From positions 6,510,001 to 6,574,000 of the forward strand of contig OY969623.1 in the NCBI GenBank assembly GCA_963701675.1: DNA of 64,000 bases. Direction: 5' to 3'. Positions within the stretch are counted from its first letter, which is position 1. Every line of letters starts with the position of its first letter. Origin of the DNA: G963701675 sp963701675 (GTDB taxonomy: Bacteria; Planctomycetota; Planctomycetia; Gemmatales; Gemmataceae). The notes beneath the pieces are model-generated. The model was given only the letters and a program-made list of their open reading frames with translations, was not told the DNA's origin and ran no database searches. Shown here one piece after another: positions 52,404-62,600 of this stretch. Made by a program: the position numbers and the translations under genes.

Positions 52404-55400
52404 TGGATTACTCCTTCCAACACATCCAACAGCGGGTCTGTTGTTTCGGACAATTTAGGTCGTGCGATACTGTGTATTGCCTTTGTCGATGTCGTTGGCG
52501 CACTCACTTCATCAGGAACCGACTCCAAACGTGCGGTGATTTTCGCAATGCGTCGCTCCCTTAGGGTCGCGAGAAGCCCGGTTTCTTGAAGAAATCGGGT
52601 TTCTGAACTCGGTCTCAGCGGCGGCGGATTCGGCCCGTTTCCGCCCGGCGCCAACCCAGCCGTTACGACCCGGCACATCGAGAACTCCGACGTGTCGTTG
52701 AAGGGACTGGTCGCCGTGGCGGTGATGACGTGGCCGACGGGTATTTCAAAGCCAACGACGAACATCGTCCGGCCTCGGCCGGTTGCCGTCGTGGTCAGCG
52801 TCTTCGTGCCGAGGTAGGTCTCGCCTTCGCCGAAACCCGACGGATCGCAAACGGCACTGCTGAAAAACTCAATGGTGTACGTGGTGCTCGGCACCACCAG
52901 TGCCAGCGACGCCGCGATCGATGTCGTACCGCCACCCGCCACCGCGGAGTTGACCGACGGCGCCCGCTGGTTGTTGTTGCCGGCGTTTATGAGGTCGATG
53001 CCGAGGCCGTCGTTGGAATGGATGGAGTTCTGCCGGATGGCGTTGTTGGTGCCGGCGTCCACGAGAATGCCGTGGCCATCGTTGAAGGCGATGATGTTGC
53101 CGGCGCCGACGGCCCCGATGGTGTTGTTGAATCCGCCGGCGATTTCGATGCCGTTAACGGCATTGGGCACGGCAATGGTGCCGCTGATGTCGGTGCCGAT
53201 GTAGGTGTTCTCGATGCGGTTGTTATGCCCTGTTATCAGGATTCCGTTTCCGGGGAACAAATTGACGACCAATCCCTTGATCGTGCTGTTGTCGGCAGTC
53301 AGCACGAGGCCGTGCGTAGTACTGCTGACGGCACCGCCCCAGATTTCGACAATCGGAGTACCGACGTAGCCGGGCTGCGTCGTCCCGTCGATGATCACGG
53401 CGTCTGTGATGTCCGGTAATCCTGCGCTGGGCGCGATGGTTTGAGGGCCGGTGCCGATGGCGAAGGTAATGGTGTCGAGTCCTGGATTGGCGTTCGCTTG
53501 TTGGATCGCCAGGCGAAGGGAGCCAGGGCCGTAATCGTTGGCGTTGACGACTTTGAAATTCAGGTTTTTGTACCAGGCGATTCGGTCGCCTAGCCAGGAC
53601 GCCGACAGGACATCAAGGTCGCCATCGCCGTCCACGTCCGCTGCAGATACGTCACGCACCCAGGATTCGCCGGCCGCAATCGTATGCCCGACGAAGTTTT
53701 CACTGCCGTCGTTCTCATACCAAATGACGTTGTTTTCGTCGAAAACGCCTGCGAGTACGTCGATGTCCCCGTCGCCGTCGATATCCGCCGCCTGGATACT
53801 CTCGGCATAGAGGTCCGTGTTTACAATAGGCCGCGCCACAAAGTTCGCGTTGCCGTCGTTTTCCCACCAACTAATACTCGGGGCATAGTAGGACGCGGAC
53901 ACCATGTCCATGTCGCCGTCGCCGTCCACGTCGGCCGCGTCCACCTCATACGTCCATTTCGCGGCGGTATATGCATGGCGAGCGAAACTCTGATTACCAT
54001 CGTTCTCATACCAAGCGATCTCGTCTTCGTTACGCGATGCGGAAAGAACATCCATGTCACCGTCACCGTCCACATCCGCGGCACGCACATCGAGATAACC
54101 TGTGAACCCGGCGTTATAGATTGCGAAATGCCTGAAGTTCTGCGTGCCATCGTTTTCCCACCAATCAATCCCAAACGGAAACGAGCTCGACGCAGAGAGG
54201 ATGTCCATGTCGCCGTCGCTATCGACGTCCGCCGCATACACACTAGAGATGTAGTTTGCGCCGGAGTGAATAATGTGGGATGTGAAATTCTGATTGCCGT
54301 CATTTTCGAACCACGCAACGATTCCATCAGCGCCCACACTCGCGGCAATCAGAACATCGATATCGCTGTCCGCGTCCATGTCGGACGCGTAAATACCTGT
54401 GGCGCCATTCGCGCTTTGCGTGATAACGCGTTGTATGAATTCTTCGTTCCCGTTGTTTTCGTACCAGGCGATTTTGTCGTCGAGGTAGGACGCGGAGAGG
54501 ACATCCATGTCGCCGTCACTGTCTACATCCGCTGCATGGACCGTCCACGCGCCATTCGCCCCGACAGCGATGTCACGAACGGTAAATTGTTGGCTTGCGT
54601 CGTTCTCGTACCACGCCAACGTATCGTCGCCATGTGATGCCGAAAGAACGTCCGTGTCCCCATCGCCGTCCACGTCGGCGGCGAACACACTGTACGCTCT
54701 TTCCATGGTCGTACTGAGCGTGCGCTTGGTGAAAACCTGGTTGCCATCGTTCTCGTACCAGGCAACCGTTTCGTCGCGGTACGACGCAGAAAAGACATCA
54801 ATGTCGCCATCGCCGTCTGCGTCCGCGGCAAACACGCTGCGAGCGCCATCCGCACTCGCCGTAATGATGTGGGGGACAAAGGTCAGGAAGCCGTCGTACT
54901 CGTACCAGACGATCCTGTCGTCATCCTGCGAGGCTGAGAGCACGTCCATGTCGCCGTCGCTATCGACGTCCGCCGCGAACACGCTCGTCGCATGGTTGGC
55001 GGAATCAGAGATGATATGGGTACCAAAGTTTTGACTGCCGTCATTCTCGTACCACGCAATCGTGTTGTTCCCAGTTGACGCCGAGAGTACATCAACGTCG
55101 CTGTCGCCGTCCACATCCACCGCAAAAACGCTACGTGCTCCCAGCGCGCCGGTTGTGATGCTATGCTCCGTGAACGCCTGGTTGCCATCGTTCTCGTACC
55201 ACGCGATCTTGGCATCAAGATACGACGCGGACAGGACATCGGTATCGCCGTCGCCGTCCAAGTCGAGCGCAAAGACGCTATACGCTTTATCCGCGGATGT
55301 CGAGATCGTATGAGTCGTGAATTCTTCATTACCGTCGTTCTCATACCAAGCGATTCGGTCATCGTCACGAGAGGCGGATAGCACATCGGTATCGCCGTCA

Positions 55401-56203
55401 CTATCTACGTCTGTGGCATGAAAACTCGTGGCGCCCGCTGCGGCAAGCGTTATAGTGTGCGGGAGGAAGTCGGAATCCCCTACGTTTTCGTACCAGGCAA
55501 TTTTGTCATCCTCAGAAGATGCCGATAGCGCGTCGGTGTCGTCGTCGCCGTCCACATCGATGGCATACACGCTAAAGGCGCCGTCTGGTGAAAGGGTGTT
55601 TGGCGCGCCAAAGCAACCGCACGCTGCTGCGGGCGGCATGACAAACAACGCGTGATCCTCGACCTCGCCGTCCGCCGCCGCGCCGGCGACACCCAAGTTG
55701 CCGGTCGTATTCAAACGCAACCGCGCATACGTTGTCCCATCCCGCGCCCAACTGGGCACGTCGAACGAGATCACATTATCGCCCGTCACTACCGCCACCG
55801 TGTCGGCAATCTGTTCCCCCGGCCCGCCCCATGAGCCGTCGCCGTTGAAGTCGATCCACGCATCGAGCTTCGCCGCGCCGCCTTGGACGTTAACCGTCAC
55901 CGTTGCGTCGAGAGCGCCGGTCCGGATCGTGCCGAAGGTCACGCCGTCTTCGTCATCGACACCGGCGGTGTCATCGCCGTCGGCGCCGGCCGAGTGCACA
56001 CCGTCAGCTTCCGTGTCGCGGCTCGCTCCCAACATCGGCCCGATGGCAACATGCTCGGCCCCGCCTTCCGCCAACAGTGTCTTGTATGGCAACGGCGCGT
56101 CGCCGAAGTCGGAGGCGAACACGATGCGCCGTTCAAGCCGTTCCAACAGCGGCCGGTATCGGCGGCTAACGCGGAGCTTCGCTGCAGTACGAGCACGTTG
56201 CAT
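52400..56203 (-). CDS. Chimeric surface protein: GEVED domain, 14 VCBS repeats, beta-helix
   Basis: A 1267-residue intact protein. After LERLERRIVFASDFGDAP, residues about 30-190 form a GEVED-type domain (DDEDGVTFG, AWIDFNGDGSW, GEVEDHALFV). Residues about 200-890 hold 14 repeats of a different type from the neighbours: ADVDGDGDTDVLSAS, DDKIAWYENDG and a hydrophobic strand, about 48 residues each. Then VNANDYGPGSLRLAIQQAN and IIDGTTQPGY begin a beta-helix segment with GNGILI and GHGILV turns. A serine-rich region and IAKITARL follow; the end LLDVLEGVIQ translates the leader of the next gene. The repeats are far more alike than those of the other genes, implying recent internal amplification. 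Confidence 0.92.
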   Translation of the reverse strand: MQRARTAAKLRVSRRYRPLLERLERRIVFASDFGDAPLPYKTLLAEGGAEHVAIGPMLGASRDTEADGVHSAGADGDDTAGVDDEDGVTFGTIRTGALDATVTVNVQGGAAKLDAWIDFNGDGSWGGPGEQIADTVAVVTGDNVISFDVPSWARDGTTYARLRLNTTGNLGVAGAAADGEVEDHALFVMPPAAACGCFGAPNTLSPDGAFSVYAIDVDGDDDTDALSASSEDDKIAWYENVGDSDFLPHTITLAAAGATSFHATDVDSDGDTDVLSASRDDDRIAWYENDGNEEFTTHTISTSADKAYSVFALDLDGDGDTDVLSASYLDAKIAWYENDGNQAFTEHSITTGALGARSVFAVDVDGDSDVDVLSASTGNNTIAWYENDGSQNFGTHIISDSANHATSVFAADVDSDGDMDVLSASQDDDRIVWYEYDGFLTFVPHIITASADGARSVFAADADGDGDIDVFSASYRDETVAWYENDGNQVFTKRTLSTTMERAYSVFAADVDGDGDTDVLSASHGDDTLAWYENDASQQFTVRDIAVGANGAWTVHAADVDSDGDMDVLSASYLDDKIAWYENNGNEEFIQRVITQSANGATGIYASDMDADSDIDVLIAASVGADGIVAWFENDGNQNFTSHIIHSGANYISSVYAADVDSDGDMDILSASSSFPFGIDWWENDGTQNFRHFAIYNAGFTGYLDVRAADVDGDGDMDVLSASRNEDEIAWYENDGNQSFARHAYTAAKWTYEVDAADVDGDGDMDMVSASYYAPSISWWENDGNANFVARPIVNTDLYAESIQAADIDGDGDIDVLAGVFDENNVIWYENDGSENFVGHTIAAGESWVRDVSAADVDGDGDLDVLSASWLGDRIAWYKNLNFKVVNANDYGPGSLRLAIQQANANPGLDTITFAIGTGPQTIAPSAGLPDITDAVIIDGTTQPGYVGTPIVEIWGGAVSSTTHGLVLTADNSTIKGLVVNLFPGNGILITGHNNRIENTYIGTDISGTIAVPNAVNGIEIAGGFNNTIGAVGAGNIIAFNDGHGILVDAGTNNAIRQNSIHSNDGLGIDLINAGNNNQRAPSVNSAVAGGGTTSIAASLALVVPSTTYTIEFFSSAVCDPSGFGEGETYLGTKTLTTTATGRGRTMFVVGFEIPVGHVITATATSPFNDTSEFSMCRVVTAGLAPGGNGPNPPPLRPSSETRFLQETGLLATLRERRIAKITARLESVPDEVSAPTTSTKAIHSIARPKLSETTDPLLDVLEGVIQ

Positions 56204-56241
56204 TTCAATCTCCTGTTCTCTCGGTCGAGAATCGCAATCGC

Positions 56242-59200
56242 TTAGTCCAACTTCGGCGAGAACAAATCAACTTCCTCGGCAAGTGTCAGGCGCGCGATGC
56301 GGCGCGGCAACGGTTTATGCATCTCACGTCCCACCGTTTCCTGCAATTTGGTGAGTGTTTCCTTACTCTCTCTCACGACTGGCCACGTCAATGGCCGTGG
56401 CCCGTCACCGATCGGCAGCGGCGGCCAGTCGGCGGCATTGAAGAGAACGGCGAAGCCGTCGGCGTTTAGCACTACTAGATCGGGGAAACCGTCTTGGTTA
56501 AAGTCGCCGGCTCGGATGGCGTTCGGAAATTGCCCCACGACGTATGGCGTCGGATCGCCGAGCGTGCCGTCGCCGTTGCCTAGAAGGACGGCGAGCGTGC
56601 CGCCGGTGCCGGCACCGAAATGGCTGACCGCCACGTCGATGAAGCCGTCGTCGTTGTAGTCAGCAACCGCTGCGTCCTCGCCGTTCGCACCTCCGGAATA
56701 ACTCACGGGCGACAAGAACGTACCTTGCCCTGTACCGATCAAGACCGTCACACTCAATGTGGCTGTGCGATTGGAAACCACCAGGTCCAGGATGCCGTCG
56801 CCGTTCATGTCGGCGGCGCTCACGGAGGTCGGCAAGCTCCCGGCGGCGAAGCTCGGAGCGCGTCGGAAATGGCCGGTGCCGCTGCCGCGAAGGATGGTGA
56901 CGGTGCCGCCGCCGAAGTTCGCCGTGGCGATGTCGAGCCGGCCATCGCCGTTGTAGTCGCCAAGCGCCAGATCGCTGGGCATGGAGCCGACCGCAAATGC
57001 TGCGGTGGGCTTGAATGTGCCGTTCCCGTTGCCGAGCATCACGCTCACTGTGCCGGGATCCGTGCCGTTGGTGATTGCCAGGTCGGGAAAGCCGTCGTTA
57101 TTGAAATCACCGGCCGCGGTCGCGGTGGGATACGGAACGGGGGAGAACAGGGCATTCAGCCGAATCACGCCGTCGTCGTTGATGAAGACACTGACCGACT
57201 GCGCCTGCAACACGCCGGTCGGTACCGCGAGGTCCAGGTCGCCGTCTCCGTCCATGTCCGCTGCTGTCAAATCGAAGGCAAATCCGCCAGGAATGGAGTA
57301 ATGCTGCGTCTTGAACGTCCCATTGCCCACGCCGCGTAGAATGCCGATGCGTTGTGCACTTTGATTGGCAACGGCGATGTCGAGGATGCCGTCGCCATCA
57401 AAATCGCCGACATCGCCTCCCGTCGGTGTATCGCCGATCGGAAACGTCAGCGGTACTTGGAAGGTGCCGTTGCCGTTGCCGAGAAACACCTTGAGCTCGT
57501 CGAGCGACGTGACCAGCAGGGCGATGTCATCGTTGCCGTCGTTGTTGAAATCGTCGGCCAGGACTTTCCAACTCTGGTAGCCAAGGTAGATCATTACCGA
57601 AGGCTGGAACGTTCCGTCGCCGTTTCCGATCAGCACGTGTGCCGAAGTCGAATTACCCGTGGCGACATCCTGCTTGCCGTCGTTGTTGAAATCTGCGATG
57701 GCGACGGTGACGGCGCTTCCAGCCGTTAAGTAGTAGTTCTGTGCAGTCTGAAACGTCCCGTTGCCGTTGCCGAGGAGCACGCTTACGTATCCGGTTACCG
57801 CTTCCACCGCAACCGCAAGGTCCTGGATGCTGTCACCGTTGAAATCGCCGACCTTGACCTCGGAGGCGTTGTTCCCGACCGGATAATTCACCGTGCCTAG
57901 AAACGTGCCGTTACCTGCGTTGAGTAAGACCGACACGTCATTTGAGTTCCAATTAGCTACAGCGATATCGGGCCAACCATCCGCATTGAAGTCTCCCGTG
58001 GTGAGCCGGTGCGAACGCAAGCCGGCGGCATAATGCGAGGCAGTTCCGAGCGTGCCGTCACCGTTGCCCATCAGGACATGGATTCCCCCCGCGCTGTGGT
58101 AATTGGCGACGGCAACGTCGAAGTCGCCGTCCTGATCGAAGTCGGCGACGGCGGTTGCTTTCGGAGTGCTGCCGGCTAGATACGCCGGGTGCGTCGCGAA
58201 GCCGCCGCCGGCTTTGCCGAACACAATCGATCCAGTCTCGTCAAAATCACCGTCGGATTGAGTGGTCGCAAGGTCTAAGTAGCCGTCGAGATTGAAATCG
58301 GCCGACGAATAGGTGTGCGAGAACGAGCCCATCGGGTACTTCGTCGGGGTACCGAATTTGCCGCTCGGGTTACCTGGAAATACGGCCACATCGTAGGCCT
58401 CGGCCTTCACGATGTCGGGCAGGCTGTCTTCCGTAAAATCCTGCACGAGGAAGCCGGTGGCGACGTTGTTGCTGAAGTACTGTATCGCCGCGCGGAAATT
58501 TCCGTCGCCGAGCCCCAGGAGCGAATTGACGTTTCCGTTATTCGTCACCTCGGCAAGGTCCGCGAAGCCGTCTGAGTTGAAGTCGCCAGTGGCCAGTCCG
58601 ACCGAGTTCCCTCCAACCGCATAGATAACCGGCGGTTTGAAGGTGCCGTCGCCTCGGCCCAAGAGCACGCCGGCGGTTATGTTACCGCTATTCCCCGCAG
58701 CGAGGTCGAAGTTGCCGTCGCCATCAAAATCGGCAGTGACCACTGCGTTCGGTTTCGGGCCTGTCCACCACTCCACCGCGGTTTGATAGGTGCCATTGCC
58801 GTTGTTCAAAAGGACGCTCAATCCGTAGACGCTCGTGGTATTGTTGGCCGCGGCAATGTCCAAAACGTCGTCGCCATTGAAGTCAGCGATCGCCAGTGAA
58901 TATGGGCGCACAGTAGCGGGATAACCCACGCGCGGGGCAAACGTGCCATTGCCATTGCCGAGCATGACACTTATCTCGTTCGTGTATGGATGGGCAGCGA
59001 CGACATCGAGGTCGCCGTCGTTATCCAAGTCGCTGGTGGCGATATCGTAAATGTGTTTCCCATTGGATAGACTCGCCGGCGGTTGAAACGTGCCATTGCC
59101 GTTCCCAATGAATATGTTCACCGTTGCAAAACTCGAATCGGTGCCGATCGCGACGTCCGGTTTGAGATCGCCGTTGAAGTCGCCGATCGTCACCGCCGTC

Positions 59201-59283
59201 GGCTTGTCCGCTCCGACGGCGTAGCTGATTTCCGGAAGGAAAGTGCCGTTGCCGTTACCGAGCAGGATGCTCAAGGTGCCCAT
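56242..59283 (-). CDS. FG-GAP propeller protein, main part of a frameshifted gene (repeats 3-21)
   Basis: Nineteen calcium loops, from GDFNGDLKPD to GDFNQDGFPD, continuing 59271-59633 across a lost base near 59303. RGSGTGHFRRAPSFAAG precedes loop 19 of the reconstructed 21. The tail is NAADWPPLPIGDGPRP, a short linker, LPRRIARLTLAEE and VDLFSPKLD, the shortest tail in the family. Several repeats lack the LGNGDGTFQ element (for instance VVAHPYTNEISVMLGN). The ATG used here lies inside a repeat and lacks a ribosome site, so separate translation is unlikely. Confidence 0.83.
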   Translation of the reverse strand: MGTLSILLGNGNGTFLPEISYAVGADKPTAVTIGDFNGDLKPDVAIGTDSSFATVNIFIGNGNGTFQPPASLSNGKHIYDIATSDLDNDGDLDVVAAHPYTNEISVMLGNGNGTFAPRVGYPATVRPYSLAIADFNGDDVLDIAAANNTTSVYGLSVLLNNGNGTYQTAVEWWTGPKPNAVVTADFDGDGNFDLAAGNSGNITAGVLLGRGDGTFKPPVIYAVGGNSVGLATGDFNSDGFADLAEVTNNGNVNSLLGLGDGNFRAAIQYFSNNVATGFLVQDFTEDSLPDIVKAEAYDVAVFPGNPSGKFGTPTKYPMGSFSHTYSSADFNLDGYLDLATTQSDGDFDETGSIVFGKAGGGFATHPAYLAGSTPKATAVADFDQDGDFDVAVANYHSAGGIHVLMGNGDGTLGTASHYAAGLRSHRLTTGDFNADGWPDIAVANWNSNDVSVLLNAGNGTFLGTVNYPVGNNASEVKVGDFNGDSIQDLAVAVEAVTGYVSVLLGNGNGTFQTAQNYYLTAGSAVTVAIADFNNDGKQDVATGNSTSAHVLIGNGDGTFQPSVMIYLGYQSWKVLADDFNNDGNDDIALLVTSLDELKVFLGNGNGTFQVPLTFPIGDTPTGGDVGDFDGDGILDIAVANQSAQRIGILRGVGNGTFKTQHYSIPGGFAFDLTAADMDGDGDLDLAVPTGVLQAQSVSVFINDDGVIRLNALFSPVPYPTATAAGDFNNDGFPDLAITNGTDPGTVSVMLGNGNGTFKPTAAFAVGSMPSDLALGDYNGDGRLDIATANFGGGTVTILRGSGTGHFRRAPSFAAGSLPTSVSAADMNGDGILDLVVSNRTATLSVTVLIGTGQGTFLSPVSYSGGANGEDAAVADYNDDGFIDVAVSHFGAGTGGTLAVLLGNGDGTLGDPTPYVVGQFPNAIRAGDFNQDGFPDLVVLNADGFAVLFNAADWPPLPIGDGPRPLTWPVVRESKETLTKLQETVGREMHKPLPRRIARLTLAEEVDLFSPKLD

Positions 59284-59633
59284 GTGTTGCGGGTAGGGCC
59301 CAAATTCGCGGCAGCGAGGTCGGCAAAGCCGTCGCCGTTCAAGTCAGCCGCCGCGACCGCCCGGGTGTGATTTCCGGTGGAGTTGGCAGTCGGCGGTTGA
59401 AATGCGCCGTTTCCGTCGGAAAGCAGCACGTTAACCCGGCCCGTCGCCGTGAGGCTGCTAATAGCAACGTCATCGGCCCCGTCCCCATTGAAGTCGGCGG
59501 ACGTGATGTCGGTCAGGCTGACGCCGGCGGATTGCGACGATGCACCGAGAAAGCTCGGCACATCGCGTCGCTCAAGCCGTTCTAGTCGCAGTTTCCAATA
59601 CTTGCTCACGAGTCGAGAAATTCGCCGAGACAT
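59271..59633 (-). CDS. FG-GAP propeller protein, N-terminal part of a frameshifted gene (repeats 1-2)
   Basis: 120 residues from the ATG at 59633 (MSRRISRLVSKYWKLR, GGAGGGG upstream), preferred over 59666. LERLERRDVPSFLG is followed by two calcium loops (ADFNGDGADD, ADLNGDGFAD). A T-run appears one base short (AATTTGGG for AATTTTGGG, plus-strand AAA at 59302-59304); restored, AANFGPYPQHMGTLSILLG runs into the next part. The last ten residues are out of frame. Confidence 0.8.
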   Translation of the reverse strand: MSRRISRLVSKYWKLRLERLERRDVPSFLGASSQSAGVSLTDITSADFNGDGADDVAISSLTATGRVNVLLSDGNGAFQPPTANSTGNHTRAVAAADLNGDGFADLAAANLGPTRNTWAP

Positions 59634-59665
59634 GGATTCACCCCTCCCACAGTGTTGAAAATCCA

Positions 59666-62600
59666 CTAGTCAACATTCCCCGCATCAACGCCTGCGTCAC
59701 GTCTTGCATGGGCGACACGGACGATGTGGCGCGACGCGTATTTCGACTGGTGACCTATCGCCGACGCATCCACATCAACGGGTTTCGCCGATGGGGCGTC
59801 GAAAGTTTGCCAATGCGCTAGCGCGGGCCTAACCAATTCAGTCGGCTCGTTCACGTCGAGCGGCATCGCCAGCCTTGGCCCATCGCCGATCGGCAGCGGC
59901 GGCCAATCGGCGGAGTTGAACAGAATCGCGATGTTATCCTTGTTAATAGCGGCGATGTCCACGAAGCCGTCGCCGTTGAAGTCACCGACCGTCAGATCGA
60001 GTCCCAGCGCGAGAACCGCATAGACGAGCGGCGCTTGAAAACTGCCGTCGCCGTTGCCCAATCGCACACCGACAGCGCCGGGTGCCACCACGGCGAAATC
60101 GAGCTTGCCGTCATTATTGAGGTCAGCCGTAGTGATGCCAGCGACAGGTCCAGTCTCCGTAAACAGTACGACCGGCAGTTGGAACGTGCCGTCGCCATTG
60201 CCGAAGAGTAGCCGCACTGATCCCGGGCTCCCCGTGCTTGCAATCAACAAGTCCGCATTGCCGTCAGCGTTGAAATCGGCCGCCTCTATGTCTCGCGGTT
60301 GTGTCCCCACATAAAAATTCACTGCGGCATGGAATGTCCCATCGCCATTGCCGAGTAGCATACTGACGGTGCCACTGTTGTTTCCTGTGACAACATCCAG
60401 CTCGCCATCATTGTTGAAATCTTGAATGGCAACATGCCGTGGCGTGTCGCCGACCGCATAGGATTGATAGGTCGGATAAATTCCAAGCGTATCGACGGCG
60501 AGATAGATTCTCACGCTATTGTTCAAACCCGTGGCGAGATCGAGTAGTCCGTCGCCATCAAAATCCCCCGCGTCCAGGCAGCTGGCCCAAGGGTTCGCAA
60601 TTGCGGCTGGAAAGGTCCCATCTGGCTGGTGGATCAGTACGCGAATCGCTCCGCCGCTTACCACGGCAATGTCGCGCAAGCCATCGCCGTTGAAATCAGC
60701 GACAGCGACGGAACGCGAGTCCGGGCCAGCCACATAGCGGACCGCTGCTTCAAAAGTGCCGTCGCCATTTCCTCGGTACAATCTCGTTAGCGAGTCGTGG
60801 ACAGTCACCAAATCGAGATGGCCGTCGCCATCCAGATCGTCAACGGCCAAACTTGACGGCTCCCCACTGATGCTGGGCGCAGCCGAGAATGTACCGTCGC
60901 CATTGCCGAGCAAGACATCGGTGTTGGGGTAAACAGGGCTGACAATGTCCAGACGGCCGTCCCCGTTGATGTCCGCGACGTCAACGTCGTCGCGTGGAGA
61001 TCCGCTCAGGAGCTGAACCGCAGGAGCAAAGGTTCCGTTGCCATTTCCAAACCGCAAGTACAGCCCATAGTTGGGGTTGGAACCGCTATTGGTGACCAAA
61101 TCAATTCGGCCGTCGTTGTTGAAATCCCCGGCCGACAACGCACGCATGTTGGTCTGGGTGAACACGATCGGCGGCAAGAAAGCGCCGCTGCCATTGTTGA
61201 TTAATATGCGGACGGTGTTTCCTCCCGCGAGCGCCACGTCTAGGATGCCGTCGCTACTGAAATCGTCGACCACGATCATCCCAGCAGCGCCGCCACCGTT
61301 GTACCCGACGGTTGCCTGAAAAGTGCCGTCGCCATTGCCCAGAAGGACATTCAAGTTAGAGCCCGCGGCAGCCACGTCGAGATTGCCGTCGCCATTGAAA
61401 TCGGCAATGCCGACTGCACTCGGATTGGAGCCGGAAGCAAAGCTTGTTGGAGCCCCGAAGGAACCGTCAGCATTTCCCAATAGGAGCGATACCGTCCCCG
61501 TGTTATTCAAATTCGGCACGACCAAGTCCAGAACCCCGTCTTCGTTGAAATCGCCCACGGCGACGTCGTCGGGGTTAAATCCGGCGTTGTAAACAGGAAC
61601 GACAGGAAAGCCGGCTGGCCCACCGATCAAGACGGTTGCATAGCCATTCTCAACTGCAATGTCCGGAAACCCGTCACCATTCAGGTCCTTCGTAATAACC
61701 GTCCCAGGGGTGTCGCCCATGGGGTAGGATAGTCCCGAGGTAAACGCGCCGTTGGCCGCTCCTTTGTACGTTGAGATGTAACCGATGTCCGACTCGTAGG
61801 CAATGGCCAAGTCGAGAATGCCATCGCTGTCGATGTCCTCCGACTGGATGGCTAAGCCGCCGCCGCTCGGCAATGACAGCACCGTAACGGCCGCGAAGGC
61901 GCCGCCTCCAATGCCCAAAGCGACCGTTGCCGCATTGCTGCTCTTGTTCGCTGTCGCGACATCAGCTTCACCATCATTGTTGAAATCGCTGACCGCGACA
62001 GAGGACGGTGAATCTCCGACGGCATAGGAGACGCGGCGGCGCAACGAGCCGAGCTGATTTCGCAAGACGGTGATTGTGCTTGTAAAGTTGCCGACCACGA
62101 TGTCCACATCGCCGTCGCCGTCGATATTGGCGGCCGCTAATGAAGTCGGCGTCTTACCGGCTGGATATACCTTGGGCAGATCGAACGTGCCGTCACCCTT
62201 GCCGCGCAACACGCTGATCGTGTCGGTGTTGTTGCCCACGATGATGTCCGCAAAACCGTCACCGTGCAGATCGGTCGCCGCCAGCCCCTTGCCAAATCCG
62301 GCGCCGATGAGGGTCGATGGTTGAAAGGTGCCGTCCCCATTGCCGAACACCAGGTGCAGGTTACCGCCTAGTATCGCCAGATCGACAATGCCGTCGCTGT
62401 TAAAATCGCCGTTTGCCACGACGGCATTGGGGTTGGCCCCGACCGCATATCCCGTGAAGAAGAACTCACCATTTCCATCGTTGAGTAGCACCGCTAAGCC
62501 GCCGTTGATCGCATTGTCAGTCACTGCCATATCGACATTGCTGTCGCCGTCAAAATCTGCCATAGCGAGACCGTGGGCATGGAACCCCGCCCCAGTACTC

